From assembly GCA_003282825.1 (NCBI GenBank), contig QBYM01000010.1, positions 1 through 37,654 on the forward strand: a stretch of 37,654 bases of DNA. The letters run 5' to 3'. Source of the stretch: Pelagibacteraceae bacterium AG-325-J17. GTDB taxonomy: Bacteria; Pseudomonadota; Alphaproteobacteria; Pelagibacterales; Pelagibacteraceae. Positions 8,614 to 15,853 of the stretch are shown piece by piece (within the stretch, counting starts at the first letter, position 1; the number at the start of each line of letters is the position of its first letter). A program made the position numbers and the translations under genes. The notes under the pieces are model-generated. The model was not told the DNA's origin and did no database searches. It saw only the letters and a list, made by a program, of their open reading frames with translations.

Positions 8614-8642
8614 GGTATAACTTGAGAATTAATATTGGTCAA
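8614..8642 (-). promoter_or_regulatory. Probable sigma-70 promoter of rpsT
   Basis: On the reverse strand TTGACC (8642-8637), a 17-base spacer and TATACC (8619-8614) give a good housekeeping promoter in the 50-base gap between mutM and rpsT. The expected transcription start, 6-8 bases after the -10, falls within a few bases of the rpsT ATG at 8604. The C-rich stretch just after the -10 resembles the G/C discriminators of growth-regulated ribosomal promoters. Confidence 0.65.
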
Positions 8643-8654
8643 TTAAATAATTTA

Positions 8655-9518
8655 TTATTTTTGACAAAAATTACAAAAGAAAGTTGATCTATTTGAAATA
8701 GTTTTTTTTCTAATAATGCCTTTGCATTTAGATCGTTTGCAATTGAGACCCTCTCTTTCATAAACATTAAAATTTTTTTGAAAACTACCCATTTCGCCTT
8801 CTGTATTCTTAAAATCCTTTATACTTGAGCCTCCTTTTTTAATCGCACTTGATAGAACTTTTTTACAATTGATAATAATTTTTTTACAATCTTCTTTTTT
8901 TAATAATCGTCCTTTTTTAGTCGGAATGATTTTACTCAAAAATAAAATTTCACTTGCATAAATATTACCAATGCCAGATACAAAATTTTGATCTAATAAA
9001 AAATTTTTAATATTTTTATTTTTTCCTTTAAAAAATGAAAGTATATAACTTAAATTGAAATTAGGGGAAAATGGTTCTGGACCAAGGTGTTCAAATCTCT
9101 TTTTTAATAAATTTAGGTTATTTATAATTTGAAAAAAACCAAATCTTCTTGGATCATTATAAATAATCCTTAAATCTGCAAAAATTATTTCTATATGGTT
9201 ATGCTTTTTTGGTAAAATTGGAGAATTGTAAAAGCTAGTATTTGTTAAAAAGTTTTTTTTATTGTTGAGTACCAAATGTATTGTTCCTGACATCCCAAGA
9301 TGTAATAAACAGAAACTTTTGTTTGATAAAGATAGAATTAAATACTTTGAAAATCTATTTACTTTGGTTATTTCCTTGCCTCTTAAAAAATTTTTAAATT
9401 TTAAAGGAATTTTAAATCTTAAGTTTCTATTTCTTATTATTACATTTTTAACCTTTTTATATTTAATGTTTTTATCTAGTGATTGTCTTACAATTTCTAC
9501 TTCTGGTAATTCTGGCAT
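8655..9518 (-). CDS. mutM: Formamidopyrimidine-DNA glycosylase
   Basis: A 287-residue base-excision repair enzyme that removes 8-oxoguanine and nicks the abasic site. The N-terminus MPELPEVE supplies the catalytic Pro2 and Glu3. A helix-two-turn-helix region (LLDQNFVSGIGNIYASEILF) and a C-terminal zinc finger with Cys260, Cys265, Cys282 and Cys285 (ending FFCNFCQK) complete the Fpg fold. Length is slightly above the usual 270-275 because of lysine-rich insertions. It is divergent from ubiE, with 33 bases between start codons. Confidence 0.96.
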   Translation of the reverse strand: MPELPEVEIVRQSLDKNIKYKKVKNVIIRNRNLRFKIPLKFKNFLRGKEITKVNRFSKYLILSLSNKSFCLLHLGMSGTIHLVLNNKKNFLTNTSFYNSPILPKKHNHIEIIFADLRIIYNDPRRFGFFQIINNLNLLKKRFEHLGPEPFSPNFNLSYILSFFKGKNKNIKNFLLDQNFVSGIGNIYASEILFLSKIIPTKKGRLLKKEDCKKIIINCKKVLSSAIKKGGSSIKDFKNTEGEMGSFQKNFNVYEREGLNCKRSKCKGIIRKKTISNRSTFFCNFCQK

Positions 9519-9551
9519 TTGATACTATATTCAATATATATATTAATTATT

Positions 9552-10256
9552 ATGCAACAATATCTACAAAATAAAAAAGGATTAGTGCAAAGTGTTTTTG
9601 ATCAAGTTTATGATCAATACGACCTAATGAATGATTTTATGTCATTAGGAGTTCATAGATTGTGGAAAAAAGATCTATTAAATATGATGAATCCAACATC
9701 AAATCAAAAACTAATTGATGTGGCGTGTGGAACTGGGGATATAGCTAAACTCTTTCTTAATTATGTAAATAAAAAGTCCCATGTAACATGCGTTGACCCA
9801 AATATCGGTATGATCAAAAAAGGTAAAGAAAAACTAAAAGAATTTAATAATTTAAATTGGGTTGTGGCTTCAGCAGAAAAACTTCCTATGACTATAAATT
9901 CATTTGATTTTTACACTATTAGTTTTGGATTGAGAAATACAAAAGATCTAAATAAATCTTTAAGTGAGGCATATAGGGTATTAAAACCTGGTGGCCGATA
10001 TTTATGTCTAGAGTTTTCAAAAATAGAAAATCCTGGATTGGACTTTATATATAAAAAATATTCAAAAGTTATTCCTTCAATCGGAAAATTGATTGTTGGT
10101 GAAAAAGCACCTTACGAATATCTTGTGAAAAGTATTGAAAACTTTGTTAACCAAGATGAGTTGATTGATTTAATGAAAAGAAATGGTTTTCAAAATTGTA
10201 CTTACAGAAACTTATCTGGTGGAATAGTTTCTATACATAGTGGATGGAAAATTTAA
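9552..10256 (+). CDS. ubiE: Ubiquinone/menaquinone C-methyltransferase UbiE
   Basis: A SAM-dependent methyltransferase of about 234 residues adding the C-methyl group to the quinone ring. Motif I is LIDVACGTGDIA; NDFMSLGVHRLWKK near the N-terminus and SFGLRNTKDLNKSLSEAYRVLKPGG are diagnostic for UbiE. A TTG at 9519 would give an extra hydrophobic dozen residues; the ATG at 9552 (MQQYLQNKKGLVQSVFDQVYDQYD) matches family N-termini and leaves room for a promoter. The stop overlaps the ubiB start as TAATG. Confidence 0.94.
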   Translation: MQQYLQNKKGLVQSVFDQVYDQYDLMNDFMSLGVHRLWKKDLLNMMNPTSNQKLIDVACGTGDIAKLFLNYVNKKSHVTCVDPNIGMIKKGKEKLKEFNNLNWVVASAEKLPMTINSFDFYTISFGLRNTKDLNKSLSEAYRVLKPGGRYLCLEFSKIENPGLDFIYKKYSKVIPSIGKLIVGEKAPYEYLVKSIENFVNQDELIDLMKRNGFQNCTYRNLSGGIVSIHSGWKI

Positions 10257-11824
10257 TGTTGAAAAAAATAATTACTTTATTTCAACTTGGAAGAAAGGTG
10301 GCTAAGTCTGATATATTAAGTATAATTTCAAAATTTCAAGAACCTCCATTAGCTGTAAGGCTTTTGTTTAAGGTTTTATCTTTTTCATTTTTTACTAAAA
10401 AAGAAACAAGTAATAATCAAGATGAAGGTGAACGATTATCTAGTTCATTGGAGTCAATGGGAACAACCTTTATAAAACTAGGTCAATTTCTAGCAACAAG
10501 ACCAGACATTATTGGAGAGGAGCTTTCAGAAAAACTAGAAAACCTTCAGGATAAATTGCCACCATTTTCATTAATTCAAGCTAAAGAAATAATAAAAAAT
10601 GACTTAGGTACTGATACGTATAATTCTATAATTGATTTAAGTGAACCAGTGGCGGCAGCTTCTATAGCTCAGGTTCATAAAGCTAAAATTAATGATGATG
10701 GCACAATAAAGGATGTAGCAATTAAGATTTTAAGACCAAACATTAAAAAAATGTTTAATGAAGAAATAGATGCAATGATGTTGTTTGCCTTCATAGTTGA
10801 ATCACTGATTAAAAAAACTAAAAGACTTAAATTAGTTGAAGTCGTCTTCTTATTGAAGGAAATAACAAACCTTGAAATGGATCTTAGATTTGAAGCTGCT
10901 GCTGCTAATGAATATTTAGAAAATACTAAAAATGATGTTGGGTTTAGAGTGCCTAAAATTTATTGGAATTTTACAAGTGAAAATGTAATGACGCTTGATT
11001 GGGTAGAGGGCATTTCTATAAGAGAGACTGAAGAACTCAAAAAAAGAGACTTAAATACAGAAAAAATTGCCGAAGATATTATACAAAATTTTTTAAGACA
11101 CGCTGTTAGAGATGGTTTTTTTCATGCTGATATGCATCAGGGAAATATATTTATAGATAATAATGGTCATATTGTTCCAATAGATTTTGGAATTATGGGT
11201 AGATTGGATAAAATGAGTAAAAGATTTTTAGCTGAAATATTATTTGGTTTTATTCAAAGGGATTATCGTAAAGTTGCGGAAGTCCACTTGGTGGCAGGAT
11301 TAGTTCCAAAGGGGGTTCCAATTGATGATTTAGCTCAAGCATTAAGATCAATTGGTGAGCCAATTTTTGGTCAAGCAGTAAAAGATATTTCTGGTGGAAA
11401 ATTATTAAAACAATTATTTGACGTTACTGAAAAATTCAATATGCAAACTCAACCTCAACTTCTAATGTTACAAAAAACAATGGTTGTAGTTGAAGGCGTG
11501 GCAAGAAAGCTTAATCCTAATACCAATATTTGGACAACTTCAAAGCCTGTGCTTGAAAGTTGGCTTAAAGAAACCAAGGACCCAATGACAACTATAAATG
11601 AAACACTTCAAAGTACATCAGAGGTAATTAAAAGATTACCAGAGTTTCCTGAAATAATGGATAAAGCAAATCAAGCTCTTACTTATTTAGCAAGTGGACA
11701 AATACCTCAAAACACAAACTCTTACACAGCTTTAAATACTAAAAAATCTGAAATGATTGCTTTTAGAAATCAATCTATTATTGGATTATTAGCTCTTGTA
11801 ATTGTAGGTCTATTGGTATTTTAA
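10256..11824 (+). CDS. ubiB: UbiB-family atypical kinase/ATPase for ubiquinone synthesis
   Basis: A roughly 522-residue ABC1/ADCK/UbiB protein. Hallmarks are FIKLGQFLATRPD (KxGQ motif), the Ala-rich loop AAASIAQVHKA, the lysine strand VAIKILRP, FFHADMHQGNIF and the metal motif IDFG. A C-terminal hydrophobic helix (IIGLLALVIVGLLVF) anchors it to the inner membrane. It supports ubiquinone biosynthesis by ATPase activity in the Coq/Ubi complex. I choose the ATG at 10256, which overlaps the ubiE stop as TAATG; an ATG four codons upstream (10244) is the alternative. Confidence 0.95.
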   Translation: MLKKIITLFQLGRKVAKSDILSIISKFQEPPLAVRLLFKVLSFSFFTKKETSNNQDEGERLSSSLESMGTTFIKLGQFLATRPDIIGEELSEKLENLQDKLPPFSLIQAKEIIKNDLGTDTYNSIIDLSEPVAAASIAQVHKAKINDDGTIKDVAIKILRPNIKKMFNEEIDAMMLFAFIVESLIKKTKRLKLVEVVFLLKEITNLEMDLRFEAAAANEYLENTKNDVGFRVPKIYWNFTSENVMTLDWVEGISIRETEELKKRDLNTEKIAEDIIQNFLRHAVRDGFFHADMHQGNIFIDNNGHIVPIDFGIMGRLDKMSKRFLAEILFGFIQRDYRKVAEVHLVAGLVPKGVPIDDLAQALRSIGEPIFGQAVKDISGGKLLKQLFDVTEKFNMQTQPQLLMLQKTMVVVEGVARKLNPNTNIWTTSKPVLESWLKETKDPMTTINETLQSTSEVIKRLPEFPEIMDKANQALTYLASGQIPQNTNSYTALNTKKSEMIAFRNQSIIGLLALVIVGLLVF

Positions 11825-11832
11825 TTCAGCCG

Positions 11833-13038
11833 ATGAAAGATTTAACAACAAAAAAAATTCTATTTGTAATTTGTGGTGGCGTTTCTGCTTATAAAAGCCT
11901 TGAAACGATTAGATTGTTTAAAAAAAATAATGCTGAAATAAAAACTATCTTAACTAAAAGTGCAAAAGAGTTCGTAACACCTTTGTCAATAGCGTCTTTA
12001 TCACAAGGTAAGGTTTACGATGATCTATTTAATGTAGAAAATGAAACAGAAATGGACCATATTGCTTTATCAAGATGGGCTGATGTAATAGTTGTCGCTC
12101 CAGCAACTGCAAATACAATTTCAAAATTAAGTCAAGGTTCTTCTGAAGATTTAGCTTCAACCGTAATTCTAGCGTCTAACAAACAAGTATTTTTAGCTCC
12201 AGCAATGAACGTAAGAATGTGGGAACATCCTTCAACTAAAGATAATTTAAAAAACCTGAAAAGTTTTGGATATAAATTTATAGGTCCTGTAACAGGTGAT
12301 ATGGCATGTGGAGAATATGGGGAAGGGAAAATGTCTGATCCATACGATATCTTTAATGAAATTAGTATTTTTCTATCTTCTCAATTTAAAAATAAAAAAA
12401 TTAAAGCTTTGGTGACAGCAGGTCCAACTAATGAATATATTGATCCAGTTAGATTTATAACAAATAAATCAAGTGGAAAACAAGGTTACGAAATAGCAAA
12501 ATCTTTATCTAGGAGAGGATTTAATACTACTTTGATATCAGGGCCTACTAGCTTAAAAATTGATGAAGATATTAAATTAATCAAAGTTGAGACCGCCGAA
12601 GAAATGTTTAAAGCTACTCAAAAAAATTTACCAACTGATATAGCAGTATTTTCTGCTGCAGTAGCTGATTATAAAATAAATAAAAAGAGTAAAGACAAGA
12701 TAAAAAAACAAGAAAATTTAAATATAAACTTAGAACAAAATATAGATATATTAAATTATGTTTCTAATCATAATTCTATGAGACCTAAGCTAGTTATAGG
12801 TTTTGCAGCAGAGACTAGTGATTTGGATAAAAATGCAATATCAAAATTAAGAAATAAAAATTGTGACTGGATAGTAGCAAATGATGTATCTAAGAAAAAC
12901 ATTGGTTTTGAGTCTAATTATAATGAAGTAACTATACATTATAAAAATACCCCAAATAAAAAAGAAAAACTTTCATTAAAAAAAAAATCAGAAATATCAG
13001 AAGAAATTGTAGATAGAATTGTTAATCAAATTAACTAA
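11833..13038 (+). CDS. coaBC: Bifunctional phosphopantothenoylcysteine synthetase/decarboxylase
   Basis: A 401-residue fusion for coenzyme A synthesis. The N-terminal CoaC flavoprotein half has CGGVSAYKSLE, the catalytic His in MDHIALSRWAD, APAMNVRMWEHP (PxMNxxMW motif) and the Cys flap GDMACGEYGEG. The C-terminal CoaB half starts about residue 190 with VTAGPTNEYIDPVRFITNKSSGKQG and uses CTP to join cysteine to phosphopantothenate. Length is typical. It starts eight bases after ubiB and its stop overlaps dut as TAATG. Confidence 0.96.
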   Translation: MKDLTTKKILFVICGGVSAYKSLETIRLFKKNNAEIKTILTKSAKEFVTPLSIASLSQGKVYDDLFNVENETEMDHIALSRWADVIVVAPATANTISKLSQGSSEDLASTVILASNKQVFLAPAMNVRMWEHPSTKDNLKNLKSFGYKFIGPVTGDMACGEYGEGKMSDPYDIFNEISIFLSSQFKNKKIKALVTAGPTNEYIDPVRFITNKSSGKQGYEIAKSLSRRGFNTTLISGPTSLKIDEDIKLIKVETAEEMFKATQKNLPTDIAVFSAAVADYKINKKSKDKIKKQENLNINLEQNIDILNYVSNHNSMRPKLVIGFAAETSDLDKNAISKLRNKNCDWIVANDVSKKNIGFESNYNEVTIHYKNTPNKKEKLSLKKKSEISEEIVDRIVNQIN

Positions 13039-13475
13039 TGGTTAAAGTATTAATAAAGAAGTTAGATCCTACAGTTCAACTGCCAGAATATAAAACTAAT
13101 GGAGCCTCTGGTATGGACCTTACAGCGTTTACTGAAAAACCTATAAACGTTAAGCCAAAAACATCCTCATTAGTTCCTACTGGATTATCAGTTGCGTTTC
13201 ATGAAGATTATGAAATTCAAATTAGACCTAGATCAGGTTTAGCAGCAAAAAGTAATATAACTGTTTTAAACACACCAGGAACTATAGACAGTGATTATCG
13301 AGGAGAAATTAAAGTTATCATCTATAATCATGGGGATTATGATTTTGTTATAAATAATGGTGATCGTATAGCTCAGATGGTATTATCTCCAGTTATTAGG
13401 ATTGAATTAGAAGAAGTCAAAGATCTGCCTAAAACAATAAGAGGCGAGGGTGGATTTGGTTCAACAGGTAAATGA
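13038..13475 (+). CDS. dut: dUTP diphosphatase
   Basis: A 145-residue trimeric dUTPase that hydrolyses dUTP to dUMP, keeping uracil out of DNA and feeding dTMP synthesis. The five family motifs are in order: SGMDLTA, RPRSGLAAKSNI, NTPGTIDSDYRGEI (catalytic Asp), GDRIAQMV and the C-terminal arm RGEGGFGSTG. Full length. Translationally coupled on both sides: TAATG with coaBC and ATGA with the ThiF-like gene. Confidence 0.97.
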   Translation: MVKVLIKKLDPTVQLPEYKTNGASGMDLTAFTEKPINVKPKTSSLVPTGLSVAFHEDYEIQIRPRSGLAAKSNITVLNTPGTIDSDYRGEIKVIIYNHGDYDFVINNGDRIAQMVLSPVIRIELEEVKDLPKTIRGEGGFGSTGK

Positions 13476-14218
13476 ATTCAAAATTAGATAAAGATCAAGT
13501 TGAGAGATTTTCAAGACAAATAGTCTTAAAAGACATTGGTGCCTCTGGTCAAAAAAAAATAATCCAATCAAAAGTCTTAATCATTGGTATGGGTGGTTTA
13601 GGATGCCCTGTTGCAGAATTTTTAACAAGAGCTGGGGTTGGGACCTTAGGAATTATTGATTACGACAATGTTGATTTATCAAATATTCATCGTCAAAGTC
13701 TTTACAATGTGAGTGATATAAAAAAATCTAAAGTTTTGGTTGCAAAAAAAAAATTAAAAAAAATCAATTCAAAAACAAATATTATTTGTCATAAAATAAG
13801 AATAGATAAAAATAATTTTAAAAAAATTATAAAAGAATATAATTATATTGTAGATGGCTCAGATAATTTTGAAACTAAATTTTTAATAAATGATACTTGT
13901 AAGAAATTTAAGAAATTTTTAGTAACTGGAGCTATAAGTAAATTTAATGGACATATTTTTACTTTTGATTTTAAAGATGTAAAAACTCCTTGCATAAGAA
14001 GTTTTTTTCAAGAAAAAAAAATATCAGATGATATATTGAACTGTGAATATGAAGGAGTTTTGGGAACAGTAGCAGGTATCATTGGTACTATTCAAGCTAA
14101 CGAAATTTTAAAAAAAATCTTAAATATTGGTGAAAATTTAAATGGCTTTATCCTAATTTTAGATTTACTAAATTTAAATTTTAGAAAAGTCAAATTAAAA
14201 AAATTAAAGAATGTTTAG
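13472..14218 (+). CDS. ThiF/MoeB/HesA-family adenylyltransferase lacking the zinc cysteines
   Basis: A 248-residue E1-like enzyme. The ATP-binding glycine loop GMGGLG is at 39-44, followed by DYDNVDLSNIHRQ with Asp63/Asp65 and the key Arg74, and DGSDNFETK with Asp131. MoeB and ThiF normally bind zinc through two CxxC pairs. Here the first is C-I-R-S (Cys174, Ser177) and the protein ends before a second pair. It would adenylate the C-terminus of a sulfur-carrier protein such as MoaD or ThiS, but no such gene is nearby. The partner and pathway (molybdopterin, thiamine or other) cannot be decided. Confidence 0.85.
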   Translation: MNSKLDKDQVERFSRQIVLKDIGASGQKKIIQSKVLIIGMGGLGCPVAEFLTRAGVGTLGIIDYDNVDLSNIHRQSLYNVSDIKKSKVLVAKKKLKKINSKTNIICHKIRIDKNNFKKIIKEYNYIVDGSDNFETKFLINDTCKKFKKFLVTGAISKFNGHIFTFDFKDVKTPCIRSFFQEKKISDDILNCEYEGVLGTVAGIIGTIQANEILKKILNIGENLNGFILILDLLNLNFRKVKLKKLKNV

Positions 14219-14669
14219 AAAAATATTTTTTGTTAAAATTCTGGTTACTTTTTTTTTATTATTCTCTTTTTCATTTGTTAATTCTGAAGAAATTTTTTTA
14301 TCACTCAAGAGAAATAAAGTTAATGTTAGATATGGTCCTAGCCTTGAGTCACCAATTAAATTCATTTATAAAAAAATAAATTTACCAATTAAACAAATAG
14401 ATAAAAAAGAAAATTGGAGGAGAATTATAGACTCAAAAAATAATAGTGGTTGGATACACTGGTCACAATTAAAACCAATAAATTCTGTTATTCTTTTAAA
14501 GGACAAAATTTTATTTAAAAAACCATCTAATTTTTCTAGACCATTAGCAAATATAAAACAAGGTAGAGTTTTAGTTGTTAAAAAATGTGATGGTAACTGG
14601 TGTAAAGTTCAAACAGAAAATTTAAAAGGTTGGGTTGATAATAAAAACCTTTGGGGAAAGGTTAATTAG
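14211..14669 (+). CDS. Secreted SH3-domain (SH3b) protein
   Basis: A 152-residue exported protein: N-terminal signal peptide (FFVKILVTFFLLFSFSFVNS), then two bacterial SH3-like repeats. The first (about 30-85) has VNVRYGPSLESPIKFIY and GWIHWSQL; the second (about 92-150) has RVLVVKKCDGNWCKVQ and GWVDNKNLW. Such periplasmic SH3b proteins usually bind peptidoglycan or peptides, but the specific role is unknown. It overlaps the end of the ThiF-like gene by eight bases and closes the ubiE-to-SH3 run. Confidence 0.85.
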   Translation: MFRKIFFVKILVTFFLLFSFSFVNSEEIFLSLKRNKVNVRYGPSLESPIKFIYKKINLPIKQIDKKENWRRIIDSKNNSGWIHWSQLKPINSVILLKDKILFKKPSNFSRPLANIKQGRVLVVKKCDGNWCKVQTENLKGWVDNKNLWGKVN

Positions 14670-14691
14670 TTTTTTTTAAAATATTTATTTA

Positions 14692-14871
14692 TTATTTTTG
14701 CTGCGAACAAACATCTTTAATTACAGGAGTATTTGCACAATCACCACATTTGGTTTTTTGCACAATACAACCATCATCAAGAACCTCAACATCAACAACT
14801 TTATTGCATTTAGAACAAGTTGAGGAAATTGTAAGACCACATTTTTTACAATTAAAATTTTCGATTTGCAT
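14692..14871 (-). CDS. 59-residue cysteine-rich zinc-ribbon-like protein
   Basis: A small gene with eight cysteines (8, 11, 19, 22, 35, 42, 45, 55). The first four form CKKC-x7-CSKC, a plausible zinc-ribbon knuckle pair; CGDC at 42-45 adds a third pair. There is no signal peptide or membrane helix. I do not recognise a named family. Support for reality: the dense regular cysteine spacing, an ATG correctly placed behind a promoter (14878-14906), and a Fur-box-like pair upstream. A longer open frame overlaps it on the same strand but is hydrophobic without pattern. Metal binding is inferred; role may be metal storage, sensing or protein-protein contact. Confidence 0.75.
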   Translation of the reverse strand: MQIENFNCKKCGLTISSTCSKCNKVVDVEVLDDGCIVQKTKCGDCANTPVIKDVCSQQK

Positions 14872-14877
14872 TTAAAT

Positions 14878-14906
14878 ATTTTAAATATGATAAAAAGTTC
14901 ATTCAA
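14878..14906 (-). promoter_or_regulatory. Promoter of the cysteine-rich small gene
   Basis: On the reverse strand TTGAAT (14906-14901), a 17-base spacer and TAAAAT (14883-14878) are followed by only six bases before the ATG at 14871. Transcription would therefore begin at or next to the start codon, giving a leaderless mRNA. Confidence 0.55.
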
Positions 14907-14916
14907 GAAAAATATA

Positions 14917-14966
14917 TGAGAATAATTATCATTATCGTTTTTTTTTTGAGAATAATTATTAATCTC
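14917..14966. promoter_or_regulatory. Tandem Fur-box-like operators
   Basis: Read on the reverse strand, 14936-14918 is GATAATGATAATTATTCTC, which matches 17 of 19 positions of the classical Fur box GATAATGATAATCATTATC. A weaker copy lies at 14948-14966. Both share the exact 13-base direct repeat TGAGAATAATTAT (14917-14929 and 14947-14959), offset by 30 bases, about three helical turns, so two dimers would bind the same face. The strong box lies 11 bases upstream of the -35 of the small cysteine-rich gene. The candidate regulator is the Fur homologue at 34085-34519. Confidence 0.6.
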
Positions 14967-14999
14967 AAGTTTTATCTAGCAAAAAAATTAACAGCTTAA

Positions 15000-15236
15000 T
15001 TACTTTGATTTACTTGCCCACCACTTGTCTAAGATAAAGTACCAGACAGAATTAGCAATTGGTTCAACAATTGCATCTGTCAACGCAATAGAAAAAGGCA
15101 CATCTGCAATTAGCATTAAAACTGTAATAGCTATAGCAAAATGTCCAATTGTATAAATAATTGTTCTTAAGATTGAACCCTTATTATTACTGTAGATATT
15201 TCCAGCTGCTTTAAATATGCCGCTAGTAACTTCCAT
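15000..15236 (-). CDS. DUF2061 small membrane protein
   Basis: A 78-residue protein with two hydrophobic helices (about 24-44 and 48-66) and the DUF2061 features RTIIYTIGHFAIAITVLMLI, then ALTDAIVEPIANSVWYFILDKWW. The family is widespread and functionally uncharacterised, predicted to sit in the inner membrane. Its ATG directly abuts the stop of the upstream hydroxylase gene, so the two are almost certainly cotranscribed and coupled. Confidence 0.8.
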   Translation of the reverse strand: MEVTSGIFKAAGNIYSNNKGSILRTIIYTIGHFAIAITVLMLIADVPFSIALTDAIVEPIANSVWYFILDKWWASKSK

Positions 15237-15833
15237 TTATTTTTTGAAAGGACTTTCTAGAACACATGCTACTAAGTGTATTCTTGCCTGTTCACCACCA
15301 TTAAAAAAATTATGATATTTAGTATTATTTGTTATCCAAACTTTACCGTCAGCTGGAAGATGTTTTGCAACATTCTCTATCACCATCGAACAACCTTTAT
15401 TAGTTATAATTGGTACATGAAGCCTACATTCAGGGTCTTTATGCCAACTTAAAGTTGATCTTGGTTCTTTTAACAGAAGTCTAACTCTTCCTAATTTATA
15501 TTTTTTACTTAATATTTCGAATACTTCTTTAAAATAAGTTTTTTCAAACTCTGGAACTAATTGTGTATATTTAGACTCATCTATATCTACATCCCTTGAA
15601 ACTTCTTTTCCAGTATCATCAGCAATTGTCCAGTATTTACCTCTTATATTATTACCTTTAATAGAGCTTTCATCATTTGGAATTTGATTTATTGGTATGG
15701 CACCAAAATGTGTAACTCCTGGTGAGTTGAACTTTTTATTTTTCAGTATTTTGTCTAAATCTGATCTTAGTCTTGAAATATCAAAATTTAGATTAGGTAC
15801 TTCATAAAAGTCTTCAAAAGTAGCTTTTTCCAT
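15237..15833 (-). CDS. Aspartyl/asparaginyl beta-hydroxylase-like dioxygenase
   Basis: A 198-residue double-stranded beta-helix protein of the Asp/Asn beta-hydroxylase (PF05118-type) family. The Fe(II) triad is readable as His131-x-Asp133 (WHKDPECRLHVPI) and His174 (TKYHNFFNGG), and the 2-oxoglutarate arginine as Arg184 (QARIHLVACV). It should use O2, Fe(II) and 2-oxoglutarate to hydroxylate a protein or small molecule; the substrate is unknown. It lies 20 bases after katG and abuts the DUF2061 gene, within a block that starts with iron regulation, which fits an iron-dependent enzyme. Confidence 0.83.
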   Translation of the reverse strand: MEKATFEDFYEVPNLNFDISRLRSDLDKILKNKKFNSPGVTHFGAIPINQIPNDESSIKGNNIRGKYWTIADDTGKEVSRDVDIDESKYTQLVPEFEKTYFKEVFEILSKKYKLGRVRLLLKEPRSTLSWHKDPECRLHVPIITNKGCSMVIENVAKHLPADGKVWITNNTKYHNFFNGGEQARIHLVACVLESPFKK

Positions 15834-15853
15834 ATTTTCTCTAGTAATCTTTT

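Noticed and set aside
14721..14906. A 61-codon reverse-strand frame with Ile/Leu/Val-rich sequence
   Set aside because: It is out of frame with the cysteine-rich gene at 14692-14871, shows no domain or signal pattern, and lacks a well-placed promoter; it looks like a shadow of the real gene.
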